A stretch of 45,111 bases of DNA from Sedimentisphaerales bacterium (lineage in GTDB: Bacteria; Planctomycetota; Phycisphaerae; Sedimentisphaerales; SM23-30), in the NCBI GenBank assembly GCA_016934515.1, contig JAFGSR010000248.1, positions 1 through 45,111 on the forward strand, given 5' to 3'. Shown one piece after another: positions 19,741-29,523 of the stretch (position 1 is the first letter of the stretch; each line of letters starts with the position of its first letter). Made by a program: the position numbers and the translations under genes. The notes under the pieces are model-generated. The model searched no databases. It saw nothing but the letters and a program-made list of their open reading frames with translations, and was not told the origin of the DNA.

Positions 19741-21516
19741 ATGTCTAAAAATAACCGATACATTCCCAGTTACTTCTCCGCAATATTCAGCCCGAAGGCT
19801 AATGCACAGCCCGAAGAGGTTTTACGTGAAGAATTTATCCGCGAAGCCGGAATAACTCCCGGTATCACTATTCAATGTCCGGATTTTATTGGACTTTTAG
19901 CAGTATCGCCTACGACAAAAGTTGCTACGAACCAACAACATCAAATTACCCTGGTTCTGCATGGCGAAGTTTTCGGGTTTTCCGCTAAGAATCCCGCACA
20001 ATATCTGCTGGATAGATATATTGAATCCGGGGAAGACATTGCTCCCGATCTCAACGGCTCATTCGCAATCCTGATTATTGATCAACAGAAAGATACGGTG
20101 CTGGCAATTACTGACCGAGTGAATTCAAAAAATGTTTTGTTTAGTAGGTATCAGGATAATTTCTACATTTCAACTTCCCCTGATTATCACCCCACCGCAA
20201 AAATGTCTCCAGATCCTGTTGGTGTGGCTTGTTATTTAGCGAATGGCACCACTCATAACAACCGTACGTTGTTCGACGGTGTAAGAATTCTCGAAAGAGC
20301 TTCCATCAGCTATCTGACGCCGTCCGGATTGAAAGAAAAAGTTTATTGGAAATATGAATTCACGTATTCTTTAGCGGGTATTGATGAAAAATCACTTCGC
20401 CGGCAACTTACCGATCTGCTTTTCGATAGTGTAAAAATCAGGGTACATGACGATCCTATTGCCTATCTCTCACTAAGTGCCGGATTTGACGCTACTACTA
20501 TTCTTGGCATTCTTAAAAAACTTAATTCGCCCGATATTCGCACAATTACCTATGCCTTCGGAAATCCTGCACCAAATTCCGATGCTTATATTGCCGCTAA
20601 AACCGCTGAGATCTGTGGGGTAAACTGCCGAATAATGAATAGTCACAGAGGCGATATCCTTTACAGCATTAAAAAAAATGCCGAGTTAGGTGCGGGGATG
20701 ACAAATTTCTGCGATGAGATTGATGTCTGGACCGAATTGGCCGACGAATTAGCGACTGCCTCGCCGGCAGCTTTTTTCACCGGCGATGCCTGCTATGCTT
20801 TGGCCAGCGGCGTACAATTACAATGCCATAAGGATGCTCTTCGACACGCCGGAATTATTGATTTCGGCGATCTTGCCTGGATGAAATCTCTGCTGCCCGA
20901 TGGTGTATTTGACGTTTTTCATGATGGATTAAAACAGGATATTGCTCAGCTCATAGCACGTTGTCCAGACATCAAGGATTTTCATGATTCTAAAGATTTT
21001 TTCTATCTTGATCAACGCCTGAGTAATACCGTCCAGCCCTGGCGAAACTATTTCCAGGGCAGATTCATTACGGTAAGAAACGCCCTGCTCGACAGTCGGC
21101 TACTGAATTTCATGCAAGCTCTGCCCGGGCATTTCAGGCGAGATAAAATTCTCTTTAGAAAAACCGTCACAAATTTATTTCCCGAATTATTCTCCATGAA
21201 CCGGGCTTCTACAACCGGATCGATAACCAGTTGGCGTTCCGAGTTCATTACCCAGCATAAGCAGGTTGAAGAGCTTATTGCCTCGCATACCAGTCGACTC
21301 GATGACCTGATTCCGCCGCAAGTTATCCTGAAATTACTTCGTGATATTCGCAGTTGGAAACACAGCCGCTACAGCCCCAGAATTTTACCCTCGCGTTTCG
21401 CTTTTCGTTTTCTCCAGGGAACAAATCTCTACAATAAAATCCTGGATCGTTTTCCCATTGTTGACCTGAAAACCCTGTTGCGCAGATTGTTAGTTATGAG
21501 ACTGGTTTTGAGATAA
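19741..21516 (+). CDS. Asparagine-synthase-like protein lacking the glutaminase cysteine
   Basis: 591 residues from ATG at 19741 (TAGGAT upstream at a good distance; an in-frame TTG at 19711 has none). The N-terminal ~200 residues follow the class II glutamine amidotransferase fold of AsnB (DLNGSFAILIIDQQKD, ITDRVNSKNVLFS), but the protein starts MSKNNR, so the catalytic Cys2 is absent. The C-terminal synthetase domain has a PP-loop SAGFDA (Ser246-Ala251) in place of SGGxDS, with the last serine changed. AsnB-like proteins are common in polysaccharide and exosortase loci and are thought to amidate uronic acids or transfer amino groups. Here a glutamine-independent or altered activity is likely. 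Confidence 0.75.
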   Translation: MSKNNRYIPSYFSAIFSPKANAQPEEVLREEFIREAGITPGITIQCPDFIGLLAVSPTTKVATNQQHQITLVLHGEVFGFSAKNPAQYLLDRYIESGEDIAPDLNGSFAILIIDQQKDTVLAITDRVNSKNVLFSRYQDNFYISTSPDYHPTAKMSPDPVGVACYLANGTTHNNRTLFDGVRILERASISYLTPSGLKEKVYWKYEFTYSLAGIDEKSLRRQLTDLLFDSVKIRVHDDPIAYLSLSAGFDATTILGILKKLNSPDIRTITYAFGNPAPNSDAYIAAKTAEICGVNCRIMNSHRGDILYSIKKNAELGAGMTNFCDEIDVWTELADELATASPAAFFTGDACYALASGVQLQCHKDALRHAGIIDFGDLAWMKSLLPDGVFDVFHDGLKQDIAQLIARCPDIKDFHDSKDFFYLDQRLSNTVQPWRNYFQGRFITVRNALLDSRLLNFMQALPGHFRRDKILFRKTVTNLFPELFSMNRASTTGSITSWRSEFITQHKQVEELIASHTSRLDDLIPPQVILKLLRDIRSWKHSRYSPRILPSRFAFRFLQGTNLYNKILDRFPIVDLKTLLRRLLVMRLVLR

Positions 21517-21565
21517 GTCTTAATGCAGCAGCAATACTCAATCATTTATTATTAAGCTAAAAAAT

Positions 21566-22402
21566 ATGACAAATTGGCCAAAAATCAGTATTATAACACC
21601 TTCGTATAATCAGGGTGTTTTCCTTGAGCAGACTATCCGTTCCGTATTGGAACAAGACTACCCAAATCTGGAGTATATTATCATTGATGGTGACAGTACC
21701 GATACCTCTGTCGATATCATCAAAAAATACGACGACAAACTTGCTTACTGGGTCAGCGAAAAAGATAATGGTCAAACTGATGCTATAAATAAGGGATTCA
21801 AAAGATCTACCGGCGAAATCGTCGCCTGGCTAAATAGTGACGATGTTTACTGCCCAGGTACCTTGCAAGCGGTTGCCGACGCCTTCCTGGCAGATCCGAA
21901 TCTTGATTTCGTCTTTGGGAACAAACTTGCCGTCGATGAAAATGAAATAACTTTCCGAGATGATCGTCATACCCGCTTTAGCTTTGCCGCTTTAATTCTT
22001 CAAGGTTCTATACTTTCCCAGTGTGCTTCATTCTGGAAAAGAAAACTCTTTGAAAAGCACGGCTACCTGGATGAAAGTTTACGTTTCTGTATGGATTATG
22101 AATTTTTCTGCCGAATTGGACAACATATTAAAACCAGGCATATTCGCAAAAATTTTGCCAAGTTCCGTTGGCACAGCGACTCCAAAAGCTCTACTATTCA
22201 GGATGTTCGACTGGATGAACACAACATGATAAAAAATCGCTACTTAAAATCCGCCTGCCACGGTTTTCCTCCTGCAATCGTTCTGCTATGGACTTTTATC
22301 TATCGCGCTTTCTGGTATGTCCTCCAGGGCGATGCCCTTTATGTCGGCCGCGGAATTTGCCGTAGAATTCTACCCCGTTCTTTACGTCCAAAATGGCTCT
22401 AA
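21566..22402 (+). CDS. GT2 family glycosyltransferase
   Basis: 278 residues. A GT-A fold is clear: ISIITPSYNQGVFLEQTIRSVL at the N-terminus, then EYIIIDGDSTDTS, a GQTDAINKGF segment, and the DXD-type NSDD (about residues 91-94) for metal and nucleotide binding. This subgroup commonly follows the pattern SYNQ...IIDGxSTD in O-antigen clusters. The C-terminal 60 residues contain a hydrophobic helix that may associate with the membrane. It probably adds one sugar to the repeat unit. Confidence 0.9.
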   Translation: MTNWPKISIITPSYNQGVFLEQTIRSVLEQDYPNLEYIIIDGDSTDTSVDIIKKYDDKLAYWVSEKDNGQTDAINKGFKRSTGEIVAWLNSDDVYCPGTLQAVADAFLADPNLDFVFGNKLAVDENEITFRDDRHTRFSFAALILQGSILSQCASFWKRKLFEKHGYLDESLRFCMDYEFFCRIGQHIKTRHIRKNFAKFRWHSDSKSSTIQDVRLDEHNMIKNRYLKSACHGFPPAIVLLWTFIYRAFWYVLQGDALYVGRGICRRILPRSLRPKWL

Positions 22403-22425
22403 GGCATATAGTCAGGTAAGACATC

Positions 22426-23517
22426 ATGAAAAATATTACCTTAATAATTATTGTTTTATCTCTTTGCTTATCCGGCGGCTGTTTGCGATTCAGTCATGCC
22501 CAGGAATTAGCTTCTTTTGACTTTCTGGAAAAACTATCTCAACTAGAACCGTTGCCCAAGGTACACTATTCCTGGCCGGTACCGGATTATGTCAATGACG
22601 CCCATCTGAATGAATACACCCGGATTACTCACGCCTTAACCATCTCCGGGGAATGGGTTAAGGAACCCCATCTCGACCGCTGCGCTCGTATCTGTGCTCA
22701 GGTAAATAAAACTAATCCCAAAATACCCGCCACCTTAGCAGTAAATTTCAGTCCCTGGCACATCCGTTTCAAAAATGATCTGCCCCCCACAGACAGAGGT
22801 GAATCCTATTGGAATCATCTTGCTTTCTTTGAAGAACGTTGCTATCTGATTAAAGATTGGCTCCAGCTCAGCAATACGAGAAACGAATCTGACATTTCAA
22901 TTACTGCTGTCACCCTTGACTCAGAACGATTTGTCGTCCGCGAAAACGATCCCGTATGGAACGATGCCATCCGTGAGGCCTTGGATCAGATTCACATCAT
23001 GACCAGAGAATTTTTTCCCGATGCCCGCATCGAATGGTATGGCCGCGGCATTCAGCACAATCAATCTGAAACCGGATGGTCAAAAGGCGGTTTTTGGACC
23101 GGCGAGGAAATTAAATCGCCTTTATCCTGCTCGCTCTACACTGTCCCTGAATTTGAACGTACGCGGGAAACCTTCCGCAGAACTTGCATGCTGGCTGATC
23201 AAATGCAAATAAGTGATGTTACTCCCTGGGTAGCTCTGGCTGCAGGTGCTCAGAGGCATCTCACAAAATTCCAGGTCTGGAAGACCGACTGGGATTACGA
23301 CCTGGTTTACTCCTGGATGATTGGCGCAGAACTAAATCATCCCTGGTATGCCGAAAGACCTGATAGATTTGCCCATTACGATCGGGCTAAAATAGTTATT
23401 TTTTATCCGCCGCCTTTCGACAAGCGTACCCCAAACTGGTCTAAGCACTTTATTGCTTATGTCCGCGGCGCTATGGGCAACACAGATTTAACCGATCTGG
23501 GATATGAACAGGATTAA
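22426..23517 (+). CDS. Exported protein of unknown function, possibly a glycosidase-like barrel
   Basis: 363 residues with an N-terminal signal peptide. Two processing sites are possible: a non-canonical lipobox LSGGC (Cys19) or cleavage after SHA at 25. The mature part reads like an alternating beta-alpha protein with acidic residues at strand ends (AVTLDSERFVV, ARIEWYGRG, TPWVALAAG), as in TIM-barrel glycoside hydrolases, but I cannot assign a family. Trp and Arg are frequent, typical of carbohydrate-binding proteins. It sits between glycosyltransferases, so processing of the exported polymer is a reasonable guess. Confidence 0.6.
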   Translation: MKNITLIIIVLSLCLSGGCLRFSHAQELASFDFLEKLSQLEPLPKVHYSWPVPDYVNDAHLNEYTRITHALTISGEWVKEPHLDRCARICAQVNKTNPKIPATLAVNFSPWHIRFKNDLPPTDRGESYWNHLAFFEERCYLIKDWLQLSNTRNESDISITAVTLDSERFVVRENDPVWNDAIREALDQIHIMTREFFPDARIEWYGRGIQHNQSETGWSKGGFWTGEEIKSPLSCSLYTVPEFERTRETFRRTCMLADQMQISDVTPWVALAAGAQRHLTKFQVWKTDWDYDLVYSWMIGAELNHPWYAERPDRFAHYDRAKIVIFYPPPFDKRTPNWSKHFIAYVRGAMGNTDLTDLGYEQD

Positions 23518-23551
23518 TTCAATAATTCACTGGAACCTTATTTAAACAAAT

Positions 23552-24670
23552 ATGAATAATAAAATTCATCACAAAGTTTGTCAAATCACCACCGTCCATC
23601 CCATCAATGACAACCGTGTCTTCCATAAGGAATGTAAAACCCTTGCTCAAAATGGTTACTATGTCAACCTGGTAATCCAGCATGATAAAGACGAAACTAT
23701 CGACGGTGTACATGTACTCGCCCTGCCCAAACCCAAAAACCGCTTCAGCCGAATCTTTGGCCTGACCTTCAAAGCGATGCGTCGCGCCCTCAAGCAAAAA
23801 GCGGATATCTACCACTTCCACGATTCAGAGCTTATCCCCGTTGGCATCATGCTGAAACTGCTGGGAAAAAAAGTCATATACGATGTCCACGAAAACGTAC
23901 CAAAACAGTTCATGAATAAGGACTGGCTGGGAAATATCTACTTTAAAAAAATTGCCGCCGCCGGTATGAGCATCCTTGAAAAATTCTGTAAAATTTTCTT
24001 CGATGTTATAATCGTGGCCCGTCCCGATATCGCTGAACACCTTAGTTCCAAACGCACCAAAGTAATCCTCAATGCCGCCGTTCTGAAAACCATTGATGAG
24101 GCCCCGGATATCAAAATCGAAAAAACCAGACCCGTGGTTATTTACGCCGGCGGCATCACCAAAATCAGGGGTATTACAGAAATTATCCAGGCCATGGAAA
24201 TTCTCGACGGCAAAGCCGAGCTTTGGCTCCTGGGACCTTGGCAAATTGAAAGTTTTCGGGACGAATGTAAAAAATTACCCGGCTGGAAATATGTAAATGA
24301 CCTGGGTTACAAACCTGTTCAGGAAGTATTCAGCTACATGAAAAAAGCTGATATCGGTATCGTAACTTTCTGGCCTGCCCCGAATCACCTGACCACCTTA
24401 CCCAATAAACCTTTTGAATATATGTCCAGCTACCTCCCCGTGATTATGTCAAATTTCGATTACTGGCAGGAAATTTTTCAAGGGTGCGCCATTTTCACTG
24501 ACCCACAAGATACCCAACAAATCGCCGAAAAAATTAACCTGCTGCTTGACGATAAAAATCTCGCAAAAAATCTGGCAGTTGCCGGAAGAAAACTTGTAGA
24601 AGACAAATATTCCTGGGAAGCCGAGAGTAAAAATTTACTACAGATTTACCAGGACCTGTTAACTAAATAA
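23552..24670 (+). CDS. GT4 family glycosyltransferase
   Basis: 372 residues, GT-B fold. The N-terminal domain starts VCQITTVHPINDNRVFHKECKTLAQ, followed by IYHFHDSELIPVG and VIYDVHENVP, all standard in a GT4 subgroup of O-antigen clusters. The C-terminal domain has VIYAGGITKIRG, VNDLGYKPVQEV and LPNKPFEYMSSYLPVIMS, the donor-binding region with the conserved Glu in KPFEYM. Acts in the cytoplasm on the growing repeat unit. Donor unknown. Confidence 0.9.
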   Translation: MNNKIHHKVCQITTVHPINDNRVFHKECKTLAQNGYYVNLVIQHDKDETIDGVHVLALPKPKNRFSRIFGLTFKAMRRALKQKADIYHFHDSELIPVGIMLKLLGKKVIYDVHENVPKQFMNKDWLGNIYFKKIAAAGMSILEKFCKIFFDVIIVARPDIAEHLSSKRTKVILNAAVLKTIDEAPDIKIEKTRPVVIYAGGITKIRGITEIIQAMEILDGKAELWLLGPWQIESFRDECKKLPGWKYVNDLGYKPVQEVFSYMKKADIGIVTFWPAPNHLTTLPNKPFEYMSSYLPVIMSNFDYWQEIFQGCAIFTDPQDTQQIAEKINLLLDDKNLAKNLAVAGRKLVEDKYSWEAESKNLLQIYQDLLTK

Positions 24671-24760
24671 ATCCTGCTTCATCAATTTTATTCCTCGGCA
24701 TTACAATAATATTACATCATTACCTTATATTAACTTCTTCCAGCATATAGGATTTCTACA

Positions 24761-26005
24761 ATGCATATAATGATAGTTCATCAGTATTATCTCCACGAAA
24801 AAGGGGCCGGGGGTTCACGCTGGAACCAATTCGCCAGATACTGGGCTCAAAAGGGACACAAAATAACCATCATCGCCGGTATGCTGGAAATTGCTTCCGC
24901 AAAAAAATTCCCTGAGTACAAGGGAAAATTTATAGTTACCGAACATGACGCTGAAAACATCACTGTCAAACGATGCCATGTCAGTGAAGCTTACAACAAA
25001 AATTTCCTTGGTCGAGCCTGGGCCTACTTCTCCCACTTATGTAGTGGCACCATTGCCGGTCTGGGAGTAAAAAAACCTGATGTCATTATCTGCACTTCAC
25101 CACCCTTAACCGTTGGCCTTACCGGTTATTTTCTCAGTACTATTAAAAGAATTCCCATGATCTTCGAGGTGCGTGACCTCTGGCCGGAATCGGCTATCGA
25201 TACCGGGGTCCTTACCAACAAATCTCTTATCAAAATGCTTTATTGGCTTGAAAAAAAGAGTTATAAATCCGCCGCCTGGATCAATGTCCTGACCCCTGCC
25301 TTCAAACAAGCGCTGATTGAAAAGAAAAACATTCCCGCCGAAAAAATCAGCATGATTCCCAATGGCGCTGACCTCGACATCATCTTCCCGGGGCCAAAGC
25401 AAAACTGGGTTCGCGAAAAACACCACCTTCAGGACAAATTCATAGTTACCTATGTCGGTGCCCATGGCCGTGCCAATGCCCTCGCTCAACTTATCGAAGC
25501 TGCCGATATCCTCCAGTATCAAGACCCGCAAGTCCAGATCGTGCTTGTCGGCGACGGCATGGAAAAAAAACAACTCATGGAGCAGGCGAAAAAACTCAAT
25601 CTCCAAAACGTAACTTTCGTTGACCCGGTCCCTAAATCTCAAATCGGCGACTACATCAACGCTTCCGACCTTTGCACTGCCGTACTAAAAAAATGTGATA
25701 CCTTCAAAACGGTTTACCCCAACAAAGTATTTGATTATATGGCTGCCGAAAAAACCACTATTATCGGCATTGATGGTGTCGCCCGTAAACTTGTCGAGGA
25801 TGCCCATGCCGGCGTCTTCGTTGAACCGGAAAATCCCCGACAATTTGCTCAAGCCGTTATTGATCTGAAAAATAATCCTGAAAAGAGGATGGCTTTCGAA
25901 AAAATCGGTCGTGAATTTGTCACCCAACATTTCTCCAGGAAAGTACTTAGTGAAAAATATCTGACTGTTATTGAAAATCTTGTTAGGATAAATAATAAAT
26001 CTTAA
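24761..26005 (+). CDS. GT4 glycosyltransferase, WbuB-like
   Basis: 414 residues, GT-B fold. It begins IMIVHQYYLHEKGAGGSRWNQFARYW and has FEVRDLWPESAIDTGVL, a motif typical of WbuB/WcaI-type transferases that use fucosamine or fucose-like donors. The C-terminal donor site contains VPNGAD-like IPNGADLD, VTYVGAHGRANAL and NKVFDYMAAEKTTI. With GDP-fucose made by the Gmd/Fcl pair in the same locus, a deoxy-sugar donor is plausible but not shown. Confidence 0.88.
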   Translation: MHIMIVHQYYLHEKGAGGSRWNQFARYWAQKGHKITIIAGMLEIASAKKFPEYKGKFIVTEHDAENITVKRCHVSEAYNKNFLGRAWAYFSHLCSGTIAGLGVKKPDVIICTSPPLTVGLTGYFLSTIKRIPMIFEVRDLWPESAIDTGVLTNKSLIKMLYWLEKKSYKSAAWINVLTPAFKQALIEKKNIPAEKISMIPNGADLDIIFPGPKQNWVREKHHLQDKFIVTYVGAHGRANALAQLIEAADILQYQDPQVQIVLVGDGMEKKQLMEQAKKLNLQNVTFVDPVPKSQIGDYINASDLCTAVLKKCDTFKTVYPNKVFDYMAAEKTTIIGIDGVARKLVEDAHAGVFVEPENPRQFAQAVIDLKNNPEKRMAFEKIGREFVTQHFSRKVLSEKYLTVIENLVRINNKS

Positions 26006-26145
26006 TACCTGGATAGATAGTACGAAACTCATCGAAGACTCCGGCACCGGGAAATTTGTCCAATTCAAAAACGATCAACAATTAATCGATGCCAACTTGT
26101 ATATAAAAATATTGTCAGTGATTTAGCTTGGAACAGAGGTTCAAT

Positions 26146-27435
26146 ATGATTGATGCCATAAAAAGTGTTATTGTTCTTGGGGCCAGTGGCGCCGTAGGCA
26201 GTTTGTTAGGCGGCCTTCTTGCCCAACAAGGTTTAAAAATTTATTTTTTAAGCCGAACCTACGAAAAAGCAATGTCTGGCCTGAAACGAGCTGTTGCCCA
26301 GGGACGTTCGGAAGTAATTAGTCGAAACATCGTGTGTGGAGACTATGAACATCATCTTGAAATTGCACTGAATGAAGCTGACTGGATAGTTGAGTGCGTT
26401 ACGGAAAACCTGGAAATAAAGCAAAAAATATACGAAAAAATAGACCTACACAAAAAACCCGATGCTATAGTAAGCTCGACAACATCCAGCTTGCCCCTGT
26501 CAAAATTGCCGGAAGTAAGGTCTGAAAATTTCAAAAAACACTTTCTTTCTACTCATTTTTATAATCCTCCGGGGAAAATGCTGGCTTGCGAAATCACTTC
26601 AACACAAGATACCGATCCTGAAGTTTACAACTTCATGAAAAGTTTTATCGAACATAAACTACGTCGCGTAGTTATTCCCACCAAAAACGTTGCTGGTTTC
26701 GCAGGCAATCGAATTGCATTTCTGCTTTTTAACCAAATAACTGTATTGGCAGAAAAATACGGTGTTGAAATATTGGATTATCTGATTGGACCATACACCG
26801 GCAGGATAATGCCACCATTGGCTACTCTTGATTTAGTGGGACTGGACATTCACAAGGCAATTATCGAAAACCTTCATGAACACACACATAATGATGCACA
26901 ATATTCGTTTGTCAGTCCGGACTACATTAACACCATGATTCAAAATGGGTGTCTGGGCAATAAAACGACCGATAAAGGTGGATTCTATAAAAAACTGGCG
27001 GGGGGAAAATTAATGTTCCTTGATCCTGCAACTTGTGACTATGTGCCTGCAATTGAACCCCATTTCGCCTTCGTGGAAAAAGCAAAACACAAAATCCATT
27101 TGGGATTATACAAAGAAGCCTTTGATGCCATCAAAACAGACCTCTGTAGAGAAGCTGAAATTGTTATGGACATCCTCTGCACGTATATATCATATTCTTA
27201 TTCTCTGATTGGCGAAGTTACCGAGAAAAAATGTGGCATAGATGGAATCGATAAAGTAATGTCCTACGGATTTAATTGGGCGCCGCCAAGCTTGATGGTA
27301 AATATGCTTGGCGGAAAACAATGCGTTTTAGAATTATTAAAGGAAAAAAAATATGATATACCTGAGCCTCTGATAAATTCCCTTGAACCGGAATTTCATA
27401 TTTCCAGCGCGGGTAAATATTTCCTTGCCAGGTAA
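26146..27435 (+). CDS. 3-hydroxyacyl-CoA dehydrogenase family protein
   Basis: 429 residues from ATG at 26146, chosen over an in-frame TTG at 26128 because AGAGG lies just upstream of it. The N-terminal NAD-binding motif is GASGAVG (residues 10-16), departing from the family's GxGxMG. Family features follow: ADWIVECVTENLEIKQ, SSTTSSLPLSKL with the substrate serine, THFYNPP with the catalytic histidine, and AGFAGNRIAFLLFNQ with the conserved Asn. Length and C-terminal domain match single-function enzymes that oxidise 3-hydroxyacyl-CoA to 3-ketoacyl-CoA. The thiolase 20 bases downstream would act on that product. Its presence in a polysaccharide locus is unusual. Confidence 0.85.
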   Translation: MIDAIKSVIVLGASGAVGSLLGGLLAQQGLKIYFLSRTYEKAMSGLKRAVAQGRSEVISRNIVCGDYEHHLEIALNEADWIVECVTENLEIKQKIYEKIDLHKKPDAIVSSTTSSLPLSKLPEVRSENFKKHFLSTHFYNPPGKMLACEITSTQDTDPEVYNFMKSFIEHKLRRVVIPTKNVAGFAGNRIAFLLFNQITVLAEKYGVEILDYLIGPYTGRIMPPLATLDLVGLDIHKAIIENLHEHTHNDAQYSFVSPDYINTMIQNGCLGNKTTDKGGFYKKLAGGKLMFLDPATCDYVPAIEPHFAFVEKAKHKIHLGLYKEAFDAIKTDLCREAEIVMDILCTYISYSYSLIGEVTEKKCGIDGIDKVMSYGFNWAPPSLMVNMLGGKQCVLELLKEKKYDIPEPLINSLEPEFHISSAGKYFLAR

Positions 27436-27455
27436 GTTTTATGGAGATAAAATAA

Positions 27456-28703
27456 ATGGATGATAATCGAGTATATATATTGGGCGGGTATCAAACGGAT
27501 TTCGCCAGAAACTGGCATAAAGAAAATAAGCATATTTCCGCCTTAATGCGCGAGGCATACTATGGCAGCATCGAAGCGGTAAATATTGACCCCAGCGATA
27601 TCAAAGCCGCTTTTGTTGGTAATTTTGCCAGTGAACTTTATTGTATGCAGGGACATCTGGGTGCATTTTTCGTGGATTTAGACTCTTGTTTTACTGGATT
27701 ACCCACATGCCGTTTCGAGGCCGCCTGTGCTTCCAGCGCGGTAGCTATACTCTCGGCTATGGCCCACATAAATGCCGGCATCTATGATTTGATTTGCTTG
27801 ATTGGTGTTGAACAAATGAAAACTGTAGATTCGGCCAAGGGAGGAAGTTTTCTGGGAGCAGCTGCATGGTATGAAAATGAAGCCGATGGGATAGAATTCC
27901 CTTTCCCTAAACTTTTTGGCAAACTCGGTGATGAATACGATAAAAGATATGGACTCGATGATGCCTACCTGGCGAAAATTGCTGATATCAACTATACCAA
28001 TGCCAGGAATAATCCTAATGCTCAGACCCGCAATTGGTTTATGAACTATGAACATGCAAATACAGTCGGCAAGTATAATGCCCCGATTTATGGAAAAATC
28101 AAAGTTACCGATTGCTCGCAAATAACTGACGGGGCTGTTTGTTTATATCTCGCTTCGAAGGATTTTACTGAAAAGTATGCCAGGCAAAGACACTTTGATC
28201 TTAATAATATTCCTTACATCCTGGGGTGGGGACACACAACCGCACCAATCGAATTTGCCAAAAAAATTGCTGATTCAGCCAAAAACGAATATGTTTTACC
28301 GGTAACACGACAGGCAATTTTAGATGCATATAAACGCTCTAACATAAAAGATTGTTGGGATCTGGATGTCATTGAGACTCATGATTGCTTCACAACCTCT
28401 GAGTACATGGCTATTGACCATTTTGGTCTCACCAAACCCGGAGAATCATGGAAAGCAATTGACGAAGGCGTCATACAAATGGAAGGCAAGCTGCCCATAA
28501 ATCCTTCGGGTGGCCTGATTGGTTGCGGACATCCAGTTGGAGCCACGGGCGCAAGACAAATACTTGACGCATATAAGCAGATTACCGGCACCGCAGGCGA
28601 TTATCAGGTAAACGGCACAAAACGGGTTGCTACTTTAAATATTGGCGGCACCGCCACAACAAATGTCTGTTTCATTGTGGAGAAATGCCCACTTCACCAT
28701 TAA
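27456..28703 (+). CDS. Thiolase-family acyl-CoA acyltransferase
   Basis: 415 residues. Catalytic features of thiolases are visible: nucleophile Cys91 in EAACASS, His309 in THDCFT, and Cys357/His359 in GGLIGCGHPVGATG. The HDCF arrangement and overall layout are those of the SCP-x/acetyl-CoA acetyltransferase branch. It could cleave a 3-ketoacyl-CoA or condense two acyl-CoAs. It directly follows the hydroxyacyl-CoA dehydrogenase gene with its own GGAGA ribosome binding site, and the two probably form a small acyl-CoA pathway. Confidence 0.88.
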   Translation: MDDNRVYILGGYQTDFARNWHKENKHISALMREAYYGSIEAVNIDPSDIKAAFVGNFASELYCMQGHLGAFFVDLDSCFTGLPTCRFEAACASSAVAILSAMAHINAGIYDLICLIGVEQMKTVDSAKGGSFLGAAAWYENEADGIEFPFPKLFGKLGDEYDKRYGLDDAYLAKIADINYTNARNNPNAQTRNWFMNYEHANTVGKYNAPIYGKIKVTDCSQITDGAVCLYLASKDFTEKYARQRHFDLNNIPYILGWGHTTAPIEFAKKIADSAKNEYVLPVTRQAILDAYKRSNIKDCWDLDVIETHDCFTTSEYMAIDHFGLTKPGESWKAIDEGVIQMEGKLPINPSGGLIGCGHPVGATGARQILDAYKQITGTAGDYQVNGTKRVATLNIGGTATTNVCFIVEKCPLHH

Positions 28704-28823
28704 TCAGCTTCTCAGTTATATAAACTTATCGTGAATCTACCGTCCACCAATAATCCACTCGTGATCCATTTCTTCATAGATTCACTTTAAATCGTAAATA
28801 TGATCATACAATAAATTACCAGC

Positions 28824-28904
28824 TTTCGCTGGACCGGATTCGCCGCGATCCACGGGGAGTTTCGACGCTCCCGTTGGTCGCTGCGGCTTTCGGAAACAGC
28901 GAAA
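28824..28904. repeat. 81-bp imperfect palindrome (MITE-like)
   Basis: Outer arms TTTCGCTG (28824-28831) and CAGCGAAA (28897-28904) are a perfect inverted repeat. Inside, GCCGC (28842-28846) pairs with GCGGC (28883-28887), and an ACGGGGAG/CTCCCGT stem closes the tip. The element is far more GC-rich than the AT-rich DNA around it in the 243-base gap between the thiolase and GNAT genes. It encodes nothing obvious. It looks like a small palindromic mobile or REP-type element; without a T-run it is not a normal terminator. Confidence 0.5.
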
Positions 28905-28946
28905 TACAAATTCCTATACATTTAAATTACATGGAGCAGCATTATT

Positions 28947-29504
28947 ATGTTGGGATACTCAAAAATAAAACACGATGTTTTCATATTTGAAAAACAGACG
29001 GAACCCTTTGAAGCTAAAATTAAAATCAACACCTTATGCCTCCCGGTAAATCAATTGTCAAAAGCACAGTGGCATGACGTAAAAAGCCTACAGGGAAAAC
29101 TGGCAGTATCTTACCTGAAGTGGCGATATGGCTCACCCGAAACATATGTCCTGCTGGCTTATGCTGATAAGGCTTTGGCTCACATTGGATGGGTTGTTCC
29201 TGCTAAAAAAATTATGTCACGTTATCCTTTTGTTACAAAAAATTCTTATTTCATAATCGCATGCTTGACGTCGCCCGATTTCCGCGGCATGGGTATTTAT
29301 CCCTCCCAACTACAAAAGATTGTAAATTCAGAAATCCCCAACCAGTTGTATTGGGGTATGGCAGCATGTGATAACATACCAAGTTTGAAAGGTATCCATA
29401 AAGCCGGCGGGATTAAGGTCGGTGAATATGTCCAACAAAAATGGTTGTATGGCTGCTTCTCAAAAACCCGGAGCTGTTCCGTTAATACGCACATAAGTAG
29501 TTAA
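28947..29504 (+). CDS. GNAT-family acetyltransferase-like protein
   Basis: 185 residues. The central part follows a GNAT fold: SYLKWRYGSPETYVLLAYADKALAHIGWVVP (beta strands 2-4), IACLTSPDFRGMGIYPSQLQKIV with RGMGIY in the acetyl-CoA pyrophosphate-binding position, then WGMAACDNIPSLKGIHKAGGIKVGEY, the usual end of the fold. GGAG precedes the ATG. It probably N- or O-acylates a sugar. The acyl donor could come from the thiolase/dehydrogenase pair just upstream. Confidence 0.75.
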   Translation: MLGYSKIKHDVFIFEKQTEPFEAKIKINTLCLPVNQLSKAQWHDVKSLQGKLAVSYLKWRYGSPETYVLLAYADKALAHIGWVVPAKKIMSRYPFVTKNSYFIIACLTSPDFRGMGIYPSQLQKIVNSEIPNQLYWGMAACDNIPSLKGIHKAGGIKVGEYVQQKWLYGCFSKTRSCSVNTHISS

Positions 29505-29523
29505 ATTCCTTAAAGGTAGATAT

